NCBI GenBank assembly: GCA_900550355.1
Contig: URRT01000006.1
Coordinates: forward strand, 1-23,755
Length of the DNA stretch: 23,755 nucleotides
DNA from: an uncultured Collinsella sp.
GTDB lineage: Bacteria; Actinomycetota; Coriobacteriia; Coriobacteriales; Coriobacteriaceae
Reading direction: 5' to 3'
The notes under the pieces are model-generated. The model ran no database searches, had not been told where the DNA came from, and was given only the letters and a program-made list of their open reading frames with translations. Shown here piece after piece: positions 7,385-14,244 of this stretch. Numbering within the stretch: position 1 is the stretch's first letter; each line of letters starts with the position of its first letter. The translations under genes and the position numbers were made by a program.

Positions 7385-7855
7385 ATGAAGCTACCTGTCA
7401 ACCGCGTTATCGGTATTCTCAACGGCTTCTTTAACCCGCTATTGCTCTGCGCGTTTCTCCCCATCATTGAAGGGGCGTCTGGTTTGGATCTGACGAGCCT
7501 CAAGGGCTTTTGGGGGCAACTTATCGTGGCCACGGTGATTGCCGAGGTTCTGAGCGCGCTTCCGCTGTTTGGAAAGACGGTTGGCATGTGCCTGGACTTT
7601 TTTGGTTTTGAGGAGGGGAGCGCATCACACAAGATCGCCGGTACGGTCATCGGTGCCACGCTCCTTTTTATGGTGATCGGTTTTGGCGAGATTACCTTCC
7701 AGGGAGGATTCGGAACGATTGAAGGCCGTACGTTCTTTGCGCGCTGGGCAGGCCTTGTCACAAAGGGGTGGGCCTTCGTGATTATCGCCGGTGTGCTGCT
7801 CGATCCCTTTACAGCGGCTCTCGGTCGCATGATAGCTCGCGAAGAGAAGAAATAG
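7385..7855 (+). CDS. Small four-helix membrane protein of unknown function
   Basis: 156 residues, not assignable to a family by eye. Four hydrophobic segments are visible: about 9-29 (ILNGFFNPLLLCAFLPII), 46-63, 84-104 (IAGTVIGATLLFMVIGFGE) and 121-141 (GWAFVIIAGVLLDPF). The tail is the charged IAREEKK. An acidic stretch FFGFEEGSASHK lies between helices 2 and 3. No catalytic or metal motif is seen. ATG 7385 is served by GAAAGG. It follows the MFS gene by 99 bases with a hairpin between, in the same direction and as the last gene of the cluster, so it may act with the transporter or the acyl pathway. Its start and codon use look like a genuine gene. Confidence 0.72.
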   Translation: MKLPVNRVIGILNGFFNPLLLCAFLPIIEGASGLDLTSLKGFWGQLIVATVIAEVLSALPLFGKTVGMCLDFFGFEEGSASHKIAGTVIGATLLFMVIGFGEITFQGGFGTIEGRTFFARWAGLVTKGWAFVIIAGVLLDPFTAALGRMIAREEKK

Positions 7856-7866
7856 CTCCTCGCATA

Positions 7867-7946
7867 TCGAATGCCGGTGGACGGGGCGCCGGGGCTGTAG
7901 TCTTCCGAGCGTTTGCAGTCCTGTCGCTCCGTCCGCCGGCATTCGA
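7867..7946. repeat. Long inverted repeat, 18-bp arms
   Basis: TCGAATGCCGGTGGACGG (7867-7884) pairs with 7929-7946 over all 18 positions (one T-G wobble), enclosing a 44-base loop. No T run follows on either strand, so it is not a standard terminator. It starts 11 bases after the membrane-protein stop codon. It may be a 3'-end stabilising stem, a Rho-related site or a small palindromic insertion. Confidence 0.7.
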
Positions 7947-7953
7947 CCGCAAC

Positions 7954-8061
7954 ATGTTGGTCAAGGACAATCTTTTGGATTCTTTTGGCGTGAGCGGCTT
8001 GGTTTTGGTGCTATTTGGCGATGGCACGGTTGAGGGGGTTTCAAAACTGCTGTGCAGGTAG
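7954..8061 (+). pseudogene. Possible remnant of an aquaporin/glycerol-facilitator gene (N-terminus only)
   Basis: A 35-codon open frame whose core FGVSGLVLVLFGDGTVEGV resembles the first membrane helix of MIP channels (EFxGTxxLVLxGDGxVAxV). It then runs into an early stop, and no further MIP helices or NPA motifs follow in any frame before nrdD. No ribosome binding site is evident. The likeness is short and judged by eye, so it could be a chance match or a real small membrane peptide. Confidence 0.3.
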
Positions 8062-8147
8062 TTGGGTTGATAATGTTTTAGCAGTCTGCCAAGAGGCCTT
8101 CATTTATAATGCGTCTGCAAATTGACCAATTGCTTTGACCTGCTGAA

Positions 8148-8195
8148 ACACTATATGTTGTGTTTGACCTAAAAAAAGAATACAGGATATAGATG
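8148..8195 (+). promoter_or_regulatory. nrdD promoter flanked by two NrdR-type boxes
   Basis: ACACTATATGTTGTGT (8148-8163) nearly equals the NrdR box consensus acaCwATATaTwGtgt. A weaker copy, ATACAGGATATAGATG (8180-8195), follows after a 16-base spacer, the usual paired arrangement in phase on the helix. A -35 TTGACC (8164-8169) sits between the boxes and a -10 TATAGA (8188-8193) inside the second, with an 18-base spacer, so bound NrdR would block RNA polymerase. TTGACC also occurs at 8123 and 8135. A separate TATAAT at 8105-8110 lacks a -35. Confidence 0.78.
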
Positions 8196-8199
8196 CCTC

Positions 8200-8419
8200 T
8201 TTGTCGTATGATAGATGACGGACAGAGAACGAGGACCTTATTCGCCCCATTTGGATGGATCTTTGAGCCCCTTGATTGGCTGCGAGGATTGTCCGCATGA
8301 GGGCCTATGGTTATCGAGAACACAGATTGCGCAACGGCGCCGCAAGACAGGGCCAAACCCTGCCGGGCATCGTTTGGCTCTGAAGCGCAATGAGGCTACG
8401 ATGCGAAAGAGGCAAGAGG
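8200..8419 (+). other. Long untranslated leader of nrdD
   Basis: If transcription starts just after the -10 at 8188-8193, nrdD has a leader of about 220 bases. It holds a modest hairpin GCCAAAC (8352-8358)/GTTTGGC (8372-8378). I recognise no riboswitch: there is no adenosylcobalamin-box signature. A frame starting with ATG near 8215 overlaps the nrdD start and is not protein-like. Confidence 0.4.
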
Positions 8420-10642
8420 ATGAAGATCATCAAGCGCAGCGGCACCGAGGTTACCTTTGACATCGATAAGATCGTCAATGCGATCCGCGCCGCAAACTTG
8501 GAGGTCGAGGAAGGCTCTCGCCTTACCGACCGCCAGGTGATCTATGCGGCACAAAACGTCGCCGAGGCATGTGAGAAGGCCGGCCACACCGTATCGGTCG
8601 AGGAGATCCAGGATCTGGTCGAGGATGAGATTATGCGTCTCGACTGCTACGAGGTTGCCCGCCACTACATCATCTATCGCTATGTTCAGAGCCTGAAGCG
8701 CCAAAAGAACACGACCGACGACAAAATCCTGTCGCTGATCGAATGCAACAACGAAGAGGTCAAGCAGGAGAACTCTAACAAGAACCCGACCGTCAACTCC
8801 GTTCAGCGCGACTACATGGCCGGCGAGATTTCCAAGGACCTGACGCAGCGCGTGCTGCTGCCCCAGGAGATCGTGGATGCCCACAACGAGGGTCTGATTC
8901 ACTTCCACGATTCGGACTACTTCGCCCAGCACATGCATAACTGTGACCTGGTGAACCTGGAGGATATGCTCCAGAACGGCACCGTTATCTCGGGCACGCT
9001 GATCGAGAAGCCGCACAGCTTCTCGACTGCTTGCAATATCGCGACGCAGATTATCGCCCAGGTTGCTTCCTCGCAGTACGGCGGCCAGTCAATTTCGCTG
9101 ACCCATCTCGCCCCGTTCGTTGAGGTTAGCCGTCAAAAGATTCGCGGCGAGGTCGCTCGCGAGCTTGAGGAGCTCGGTGTTTCGGCATCTGCCGAGAAGG
9201 TTCGCGAGGTCGTTGAGGATCGCCTGCGCGATGAGATTCGTCGCGGCGTCCAGACGATTCAGTATCAGGTCGTGACCCTTATGACCACGAATGGCCAGGC
9301 GCCGTTCGTGACGGTCTTTATGTATCTTAACGAGGCTCGTACGCCTCAGGAGAAGCACGACCTTGCCATGATCGTGGAGGAGACGCTTCGCCAGCGCTAC
9401 GAGGGCGTTAAGAACGAGGCTGGCGTGTGGATTACCCCGGCATTCCCCAAGCTTATCTATGTGCTCGAGGACGATAACGTTCACGAGAATTCCCCGTACT
9501 TCTACCTGACCCAGCTGGCTGCCAAGTGCACCGCCAAGCGCATGGTGCCCGACTACATCTCTGAGAAGAAGATGCGTGAGCTCAAGCTGTCTAAGGGTGA
9601 GACCGCCGGCAACGGTGATTGCTACACCTGCATGGGTTGCCGCAGTTTCCTGACGCCCGATCGCTCGGGCAACGGCTTTAACAACGTTGCCAACGCGCTC
9701 AACTATGACCCGAGCAAGCCTAAGTACTACGGTCGCTTTAACCAGGGCGTTGTGACCATTAACCTGCCTGATGTCGCGCTGAGCTCGCACCAGGACATGG
9801 ACAAGTTCTGGAAGATCTTCGACGAGCGCCTTGAGTTGTGCCACCGCGCTCTGCTGTGCCGCCATGAGCGTCTGATGGGTACGCTTTCGGATGCCGCACC
9901 GATTCTTTGGCAGTACGGTGCCCTGGCGCGCCTTAAGAAGGGCGAGACGATCGACAAACTGCTCGTGGGCGGCTATTCCACCATCAGCTTGGGGTATGCC
10001 GGTCTGTATGAGTGCGTCAAGTACATGACGGGCCACAGCCACACCGAGAAGGAAGGCACGCCGTTTGCCATGGCCGTCATGCAGCACATGAACGACAAAT
10101 GCGCCGAGTGGAAGGCCGAAAGCGATATCGACTTCTCGCTGTACGGCACCCCGCTTGAGTCGACGACCTACAAGTTCGCCAAGTGCCTGCAGCGTCGTTT
10201 TGGCATTATTCCGGGTGTGACGGACAAGGGCTACATTACCAACAGCTACCACGTCCATGTGTCCGAGGAGATTGATGCTTTTGATAAGCTCAAGTTTGAG
10301 GGCATGTTCCAGCAGCTTTCGCCGGGCGGTGCCATCTCCTACGTCGAGGTTCCCAACATGCAGGACAACCTTAAGGCTGTCATTCGCGTGATGCAGTACA
10401 TCTACGACAACATCATGTATGCCGAGCTCAACACCAAGAGCGATTACTGCCAGGTGTGCGGCTATGACGGCGAGATCAAGATTGTCGAGGATGACGGCAA
10501 GCTGGTGTGGGAGTGCCCCAAGTGCGGCAACCGCGATCAGGAGAAGATGAATGTCGCCCGTCGTACGTGCGGCTACATCGGTACTCAATTCTGGAACCAG
10601 GGTCGAACCGAGGAGATCCGCGACCGCGTGCTGCATCTCTAA
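8420..10642 (+). CDS. nrdD: Anaerobic ribonucleoside-triphosphate reductase (class III)
   Basis: 740-residue glycyl-radical enzyme that reduces ribonucleoside triphosphates to deoxy forms without oxygen. The N-terminal ATP-cone (about 1-92, beginning MKIIKRSGTEVTFDIDKIV) senses ATP/dATP. The catalytic barrel includes SLTHLAPFVEVSRQKI and the cysteine-rich CYTCMGCRSFLTP. The C-terminal zinc site has CQVCG and CPKCG, followed by the radical loop RRTCGYIG (glycine near 718). ATG 8420 has AGAGG 7 bases upstream; in-frame codons from 8390 lack one and add an untypical N-terminus. The activase nrdG lies downstream after 426 bases. NrdR boxes in the promoter imply repression when dATP is high. No class I or II reductase is in this window. 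Confidence 0.97.
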   Translation: MKIIKRSGTEVTFDIDKIVNAIRAANLEVEEGSRLTDRQVIYAAQNVAEACEKAGHTVSVEEIQDLVEDEIMRLDCYEVARHYIIYRYVQSLKRQKNTTDDKILSLIECNNEEVKQENSNKNPTVNSVQRDYMAGEISKDLTQRVLLPQEIVDAHNEGLIHFHDSDYFAQHMHNCDLVNLEDMLQNGTVISGTLIEKPHSFSTACNIATQIIAQVASSQYGGQSISLTHLAPFVEVSRQKIRGEVARELEELGVSASAEKVREVVEDRLRDEIRRGVQTIQYQVVTLMTTNGQAPFVTVFMYLNEARTPQEKHDLAMIVEETLRQRYEGVKNEAGVWITPAFPKLIYVLEDDNVHENSPYFYLTQLAAKCTAKRMVPDYISEKKMRELKLSKGETAGNGDCYTCMGCRSFLTPDRSGNGFNNVANALNYDPSKPKYYGRFNQGVVTINLPDVALSSHQDMDKFWKIFDERLELCHRALLCRHERLMGTLSDAAPILWQYGALARLKKGETIDKLLVGGYSTISLGYAGLYECVKYMTGHSHTEKEGTPFAMAVMQHMNDKCAEWKAESDIDFSLYGTPLESTTYKFAKCLQRRFGIIPGVTDKGYITNSYHVHVSEEIDAFDKLKFEGMFQQLSPGGAISYVEVPNMQDNLKAVIRVMQYIYDNIMYAELNTKSDYCQVCGYDGEIKIVEDDGKLVWECPKCGNRDQEKMNVARRTCGYIGTQFWNQGRTEEIRDRVLHL

Positions 10643-10654
10643 TAACCATCCCAA

Positions 10655-10790
10655 GCTGCCCCGTAGCGAGGCCCCGGACCTTTACTCGCTATTTCGGACA
10701 GTCCTGGCTCACGACGGAGGCGCCACTGGCGCCTCCTGTTCGTGCGGAACTCATATCGAGCAAAGGTCCGGTGCCTCGCTACGGGGCAGC
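10655..10790. repeat. 136-bp nested palindrome after nrdD (possible MITE or large terminator)
   Basis: Outer arms GCTGCCCCGTAGCGAGGC (10655-10672) and its exact complement (10773-10790) continue inward through CCGGACCTTT and CTCG with single mismatches, about 36 bp per arm. Inside sits a second palindrome, GGAGGCGCCA (10716-10725) with TGGCGCCTCC (10727-10736), itself framed by CACGA/TCGTG. The element is bordered by CAA on both sides (10652-10654, 10791-10793). The T content after it is low, so it is not a normal intrinsic terminator. It may be a miniature transposable element or a structured RNA at the nrdD 3' end. Confidence 0.75.
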
Positions 10791-10970
10791 CAAGTTGACG
10801 TAGTTGAGATGCAGCATGCGGTCTGCTCACTTCTCGAAGTTCTTAGCGGAAATAATTCGAGCTGCAGCTGCGATTTACTTGCGATGACGGTTGAGCTGCA
10901 ACAAAGTTTTTATTAGACCTCGAACCCTATACTCGATGTTCGCTTCGTTCATTGAGTTGCCCTTTGCATG
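10791..10970 (+). other. Intergenic stretch between the two palindromes upstream of nrdG
   Basis: No gene. TATACT (10928-10933) could be a -10 for nrdG but only a poor -35 (GTTTTT at 10906-10911) lies 16 bases upstream. A short palindrome AGCTGCAGCT lies near 10859. No second NrdR box is recognisable, so nrdG may depend on read-through from nrdD or on this weak promoter. Confidence 0.3.
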
Positions 10971-11052
10971 AGGCCGGGACATATCGTCCCGCCCGCAGTT
11001 TCGCAGGCCGTAGGCCGAGAATGTTTGAGGACGGGATGATATGTCCCGGCCT
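10971..11052 (+). repeat. 21-bp leader hairpin just upstream of nrdG
   Basis: The arm 10971-10991 (AGGCCGGGACATATCGTCCC plus G) pairs with 11032-11052 along all 21 positions with one G-U wobble. The left arm can also fold on itself (CGGGAC-ATATC-GTCCCG), giving two competing structures. It ends 3 bases before GGGAG (11056-11060), the nrdG ribosome site, which itself lies in the palindrome CTCCCGGGAG (11051-11060). No T run follows. Location favours control of nrdG translation over termination. Confidence 0.7.
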
Positions 11053-11068
11053 CCCGGGAGAGTTACTT

Positions 11069-11650
11069 ATGAACTACGCGAACATTAAGTATTTCGACAT
11101 TGCTGATGGGGAAGGTGTTCGTACTTCTCTGTTTGTGAGTGGGTGCCGTCGTGGGTGCAAGAATTGCTTTAACTCCGTCGCGTGGGACTTTGCCGCGGGT
11201 GAACCGTTCGACCGTGCCGTCGAGGACAAGATTATCGACAGTCTTGACCATCCCTTTATTGATGGCCTGACGATTCTGGGTGGCGAGCCCATGGAACCCG
11301 AGAATCAGGCGGGTCTCGTTGACTTTATCGAACGCGTGCGTGCGGCCTATCCTGTGGAGTCGGGGAAGACCATTTGGTGCTTTACCGGCGACGTGCTCGA
11401 GGAACTTATGCCGGGCGGCCGTCATCATACCGAAGTGACGGACCGTATCCTTGCCTGCCTCGATATGTTGGTGGACGGCCCGTTCGTTCAAGACCTGTAC
11501 GATATCTCCTTGCGTTTTAGGGGTTCGAGTAATCAGCGGGTGATCGACATGAACGCCACGCGCGCTCGTGCCGCGCGCGAGGGCGTTTCGCTTTGCGATG
11601 CTGTGGAGCTTTGGCGAGACGATCCGGTCTATTCGACCCATACTATGTAG
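11069..11650 (+). CDS. nrdG: Anaerobic ribonucleotide reductase activating protein (radical SAM)
   Basis: 193 residues, close to the usual NrdG size. It is a radical-SAM enzyme that uses a 4Fe-4S cluster and S-adenosylmethionine to place the glycyl radical on NrdD. Cluster ligands are C26-x3-C30-x2-C33 in SGCRRGCKNCFN. LTILGGEPM is the radical-SAM GGE motif, and VDGPFVQDLYD near residues 135-145 is NrdG-typical. ATG 11069 has GGGAG 8 bases upstream; upstream in-frame codons from 10952 run through the leader hairpin and do not look coding. It is separated from nrdD by two large palindromes. Confidence 0.95.
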   Translation: MNYANIKYFDIADGEGVRTSLFVSGCRRGCKNCFNSVAWDFAAGEPFDRAVEDKIIDSLDHPFIDGLTILGGEPMEPENQAGLVDFIERVRAAYPVESGKTIWCFTGDVLEELMPGGRHHTEVTDRILACLDMLVDGPFVQDLYDISLRFRGSSNQRVIDMNATRARAAREGVSLCDAVELWRDDPVYSTHTM

Positions 11651-11716
11651 CTTGTGGCCGATGCCGGAGGGCGTGGTACCATAGCGCGAACGCAAAATCG
11701 GAAGAGTGAGGCCTAG

Positions 11717-12274
11717 ATGGTCGATCAGGAAAAAGTTGAGACCGCCATAAAGCTGTTGCTTGAGGGCATAGGCGAGGACCCAACTCGTGAGGGCCTGCTG
11801 GAGACGCCGGCACGCGTCGCCCGTATGTATGGCGAGGTTGCCGGCGGCATGGACCAGAGCGCAGAGGAGCACCTGTCCAAAACTTTTGCCGTCGCTTCGA
11901 ACGATTTAGTTATCGAGCGCGACATTACGTTTTACTCGCTGTGCGAGCACCATCTACTGCCGTTTTATGGTAAGGCTGCGATCGGCTATATCCCTAACGG
12001 TCGCGTGGCGGGTCTGTCTAAGCTTGCTCGCACGGTTGAGGTCTACGCCCGTCGACTGCAGCTGCAGGAGCAGCTGTGTGCACAGGTTGCCGATGCCCTC
12101 ATGGATTATCTTGCTCCCCAAGGAGCGATCGTGCTGATGGAAGCCGAGCATATGTGCATGACCATGCGCGGCGTGCAAAAGCCTGGTACCAAGACTGTGA
12201 CGCTTGCTCGTCGCGGCGTCTTTGAGACCGATCCGTTGCTCGAGGAGCGATTCTTTAGGATGATGGGCCGCTAA
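11717..12274 (+). CDS. folE: GTP cyclohydrolase I
   Basis: 185 residues, normal for the bacterial type IA enzyme. It converts GTP to 7,8-dihydroneopterin triphosphate, the first step of folate synthesis. Zinc ligands are C76 and H79 in LCEHHLLPF and C147 in HMCMTMRGVQKPG. IGYIPNGRVAGLSKLARTV and the tail LLEERFFRMM are also diagnostic. It opens an operon: the next gene starts 2 bases after its stop, and folB follows. A possible promoter is TTGTGG (11652-11657) with TACCAT (11677-11682), but the 19-base spacing makes it weak. Confidence 0.96.
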   Translation: MVDQEKVETAIKLLLEGIGEDPTREGLLETPARVARMYGEVAGGMDQSAEEHLSKTFAVASNDLVIERDITFYSLCEHHLLPFYGKAAIGYIPNGRVAGLSKLARTVEVYARRLQLQEQLCAQVADALMDYLAPQGAIVLMEAEHMCMTMRGVQKPGTKTVTLARRGVFETDPLLEERFFRMMGR

Positions 12275-12276
12275 CC

Positions 12277-12858
12277 ATGAGGGTCGTCAACGACTTTGCA
12301 TCGAAGACCGATGAGGGGACGCCGCGTCGCGGCTTTATGGCTTCGGGCCTGACTCCCTTTGGTGCCATGCCTCGCATTGATTTCATCTGTGCCAACGGGC
12401 TGTTCCGGCGGCACCTGGGCAACATTGCACAGTTGGAATCGGGGCGCATCTTTTGCCGCCACGGTATCGACCATCTGCTGGATGTCGCCCGTATTATGTG
12501 GATCAAGAATCTCGAGGAAGAGCTCGGATTTGACCGCGAGGTCATCTACGCCACGGCACTTCTTCACGATATCGGCAAAGATGAACAGTATGAATCGGGT
12601 ATATCCCATGATGTTGCAAGCGAACGCGTCGCTGATGCGATTCTTGGCGGCATGCCCGAAGACGTGGCGTTTGAGCCGGCGGATGCCGCAGCCATTAAGA
12701 CAGCCATTCTGGGCCATCGAAAGCTGCGCGTGAACAGCCAGCCGCTCGAGCGTCTGCTTTATGCAGCCGACAAAGCGTCGCGCGCCTGTTTTGCATGCCC
12801 TGCGCGCAATGCTTGCAACTGGAGCGATGATAAAAAGAACCTGTCGATTCGCGTGTAG
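12277..12858 (+). CDS. HD-domain phosphohydrolase of the folate operon
   Basis: 193 residues. A metal-dependent HD phosphohydrolase core is visible: H in CRHGIDHLLDVAR, the HD pair in LLHDIGKDEQY, and a further His-Asp in SGISHDVASERVAD. Near the C-terminus is a cysteine patch, CFACPARNACNWSDDKKN, that looks like a conserved metal or structural site. The gene lies 2 bases after folE and 43 bases before folB. Similar HD proteins sit beside folE in some Firmicutes (recalled, not searched). Position suggests a role on a pterin phosphate, for example removing phosphates from dihydroneopterin triphosphate, the step between FolE and FolB with no other gene here. That role is inference. Confidence 0.85.
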   Translation: MRVVNDFASKTDEGTPRRGFMASGLTPFGAMPRIDFICANGLFRRHLGNIAQLESGRIFCRHGIDHLLDVARIMWIKNLEEELGFDREVIYATALLHDIGKDEQYESGISHDVASERVADAILGGMPEDVAFEPADAAAIKTAILGHRKLRVNSQPLERLLYAADKASRACFACPARNACNWSDDKKNLSIRV

Positions 12859-12901
12859 TCGGCATGCGAGGTCGGGGTTCTGAACGAAGGAGACGATCGC
12901 G

Positions 12902-13387
12902 ATGACTAACAAAAAGCTACCCGAGAATGCAACCAAGACCGAGGGTGCCGAGCTCGCCCGCCGTGGAAGGGGCGAAATATCCACCGCAACGGCGGTGCCC
13001 CACGTGAGCTATGACGACCTGCGCCATGCCGACCGCATTACTATCGACGGTCTCGAGGTTTTTGCCAACCACGGCGTGTATCCCGAGGAGAACGCCCTGG
13101 GGCAGAAGTTTGTCGTGTCCTTGGTACTCTATGCCGACCTGCGCGCGGCAGGGGAGCACGACAACCTGGATGCCTCGATTGATTATGGCTCGGTGTGCCA
13201 CGATGTCGACGGCTATCTGCGCGAGCATACATTTAAGCTTATCGAGGCTGCAGCCGAGGGTGTGGCCCAGATGCTGCTGCGTCGTTACCCCTTGCTGCTT
13301 GGCGTGCGTGTTAAGCTCGATAAGCCTTGGGCGCCCGTCGGTCTTCCCCTGGCAAGTTGCGGCGTCGAGATCGAGCGCGTGCGCTAG
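12902..13387 (+). CDS. folB: Dihydroneopterin aldolase
   Basis: 161 residues. It splits dihydroneopterin into 6-hydroxymethyl-dihydropterin and glycolaldehyde. The aldolase core starts near residue 40 (DRITIDGLEVFANHGVYPEE) and includes the LGQKFVVSLVL strand, DNLDASIDYGSV, FKLIEAAAEGVA and the C-terminal VKLDKPWAPVG. The first ~38 residues, rich in charged and polar residues, form an unusual N-terminal extension. ATG 12902 is nonetheless well supported by AAGGAG 9 bases upstream. folK and folP are not in the window. The convergent minus-strand gene ends 6 bases away. Confidence 0.94.
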   Translation: MTNKKLPENATKTEGAELARRGRGEISTATAVPHVSYDDLRHADRITIDGLEVFANHGVYPEENALGQKFVVSLVLYADLRAAGEHDNLDASIDYGSVCHDVDGYLREHTFKLIEAAAEGVAQMLLRRYPLLLGVRVKLDKPWAPVGLPLASCGVEIERVR

Positions 13388-13393
13388 CCGACT

Positions 13394-14170
13394 CTAGAGC
13401 TCGTTGGCGGGTGGTTTTTTGAGCCGCTGCGATAGGGCTCTATTGTTGGGGCGGTACGTGTCGAGCAGGGCGTGGAACCGTCGATTGTGGCTTGGCTCGA
13501 GCAAGTGGACGAGCTCGTGGGCGACAACCATGTCGAGGCATTCGACGGGGTAGGCAGCAAGTTCTCGTGCGATGCGAATGGCGCCGGTTTTGGGCGTGCA
13601 CGAGCCCCAGCGCGTTTTCATGCTGCGTACGGAAACGCGGGAAACGGCGACACCCATTGCGATTTCGTATGCGTGCACAATATCGCGTAGCGCCGATGTG
13701 ACCTCGGACGTATAGAGCTGGTCGATATGGGCTTGGAGCTCATCGGACGTTAGGCCGTCGAGGGTTGCGTGCCGCTTGGCCTGTGGGCCTTCGTCCGATT
13801 CATCGGTACCCATAAAGCTTGCGAAGGTTGCCTGCTTGGGTCGCGGTGCGGGTGATGCAAAGTTGTGATCGAGTGCGTCCTGTACCGTGATGGGCTTGCC
13901 CCAAAGTGCAATGATCGAGTGGGGACTGAGCGGTTCTCGCGCCGTCGCCTGACGTTGCTCGCGCTGGGCAAGTCGGCTGATAATCCAGCCGTTGTTGCGC
14001 TTTACAAACGCTTCGACACGCTCGCGGCTGGCGTCGAGCGGTGCGCTGGCGTGGACCTCACCGCTCGATGTGACGCGCAGGTTGAAGTTCTTGACGCGCT
14101 TTTTGGTAACGACGACGGGGATGGGCATCCCATCCGGTCGGGGTAGGAAAATCGTAAATTGCTGCGTCAA
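13394..14170 (-). CDS. YgjP-like metallopeptidase-domain protein (M48/DUF45)
   Basis: 258 residues. The C-terminal half shows the YgjP/SprT-like zincin: SMKTRWGSC, then IRIARELAAYPVECLDMVVAHELVHLLEPSHNRRF (quoted by key residues HELVH and the distal H in SHNRRFH). HExxH gives two zinc ligands and the catalytic Glu. The N-terminal part (PIPVVVTKKRVKNFNLRV) is the family's beta-rich start. The middle (about 100-130) is a low-similarity insert, FMGTDESDEGPQAKR, longer than in most relatives. Start is TTG 14170 with AAGGA 6 bases upstream. Physiological substrate unknown. It stands alone between folB, which is convergent, and the dipeptidase gene upstream of it on the same strand. Confidence 0.87.
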   Translation of the reverse strand: MTQQFTIFLPRPDGMPIPVVVTKKRVKNFNLRVTSSGEVHASAPLDASRERVEAFVKRNNGWIISRLAQREQRQATAREPLSPHSIIALWGKPITVQDALDHNFASPAPRPKQATFASFMGTDESDEGPQAKRHATLDGLTSDELQAHIDQLYTSEVTSALRDIVHAYEIAMGVAVSRVSVRSMKTRWGSCTPKTGAIRIARELAAYPVECLDMVVAHELVHLLEPSHNRRFHALLDTYRPNNRALSQRLKKPPANEL

Positions 14171-14193
14171 AAGTTATCCTTCAGATTGGGGAC

Positions 14194-14227
14194 GGGCCGG
14201 CATGTCGACCGCTCGGCATGCCGGCCC
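14194..14227. repeat. Hairpin between dipeptidase and YgjP-like genes
   Basis: GGGCCGGCATG (14194-14204) pairs perfectly with CATGCCGGCCC (14217-14227), 12-base loop. It lies 17 bases past the dipeptidase stop on the minus strand. No T tract follows, so it may be a weak terminator or an RNA-stabilising stem. Confidence 0.6.
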
Positions 14228-14244
14228 GCTCAAGGGATGTGAAA

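Noticed and set aside
8215..8460. 81-codon frame in the nrdD leader, starting with ATG
   Set aside because: It overlaps the nrdD start, has no ribosome site, and its product is a charged mixture with no fold-like pattern.
9089..10654. 521-codon open frame on the minus strand
   Set aside because: It lies antisense to nrdD, whose motifs and length are certain. Its product is low-complexity Leu/His/Arg-rich and matches no fold, as expected from a GC-rich gene read backwards.
10791..10970. A second NrdR box controlling nrdG
   Set aside because: No 16-base match close to acaCwATATaTwGtgt is present between nrdD and nrdG.
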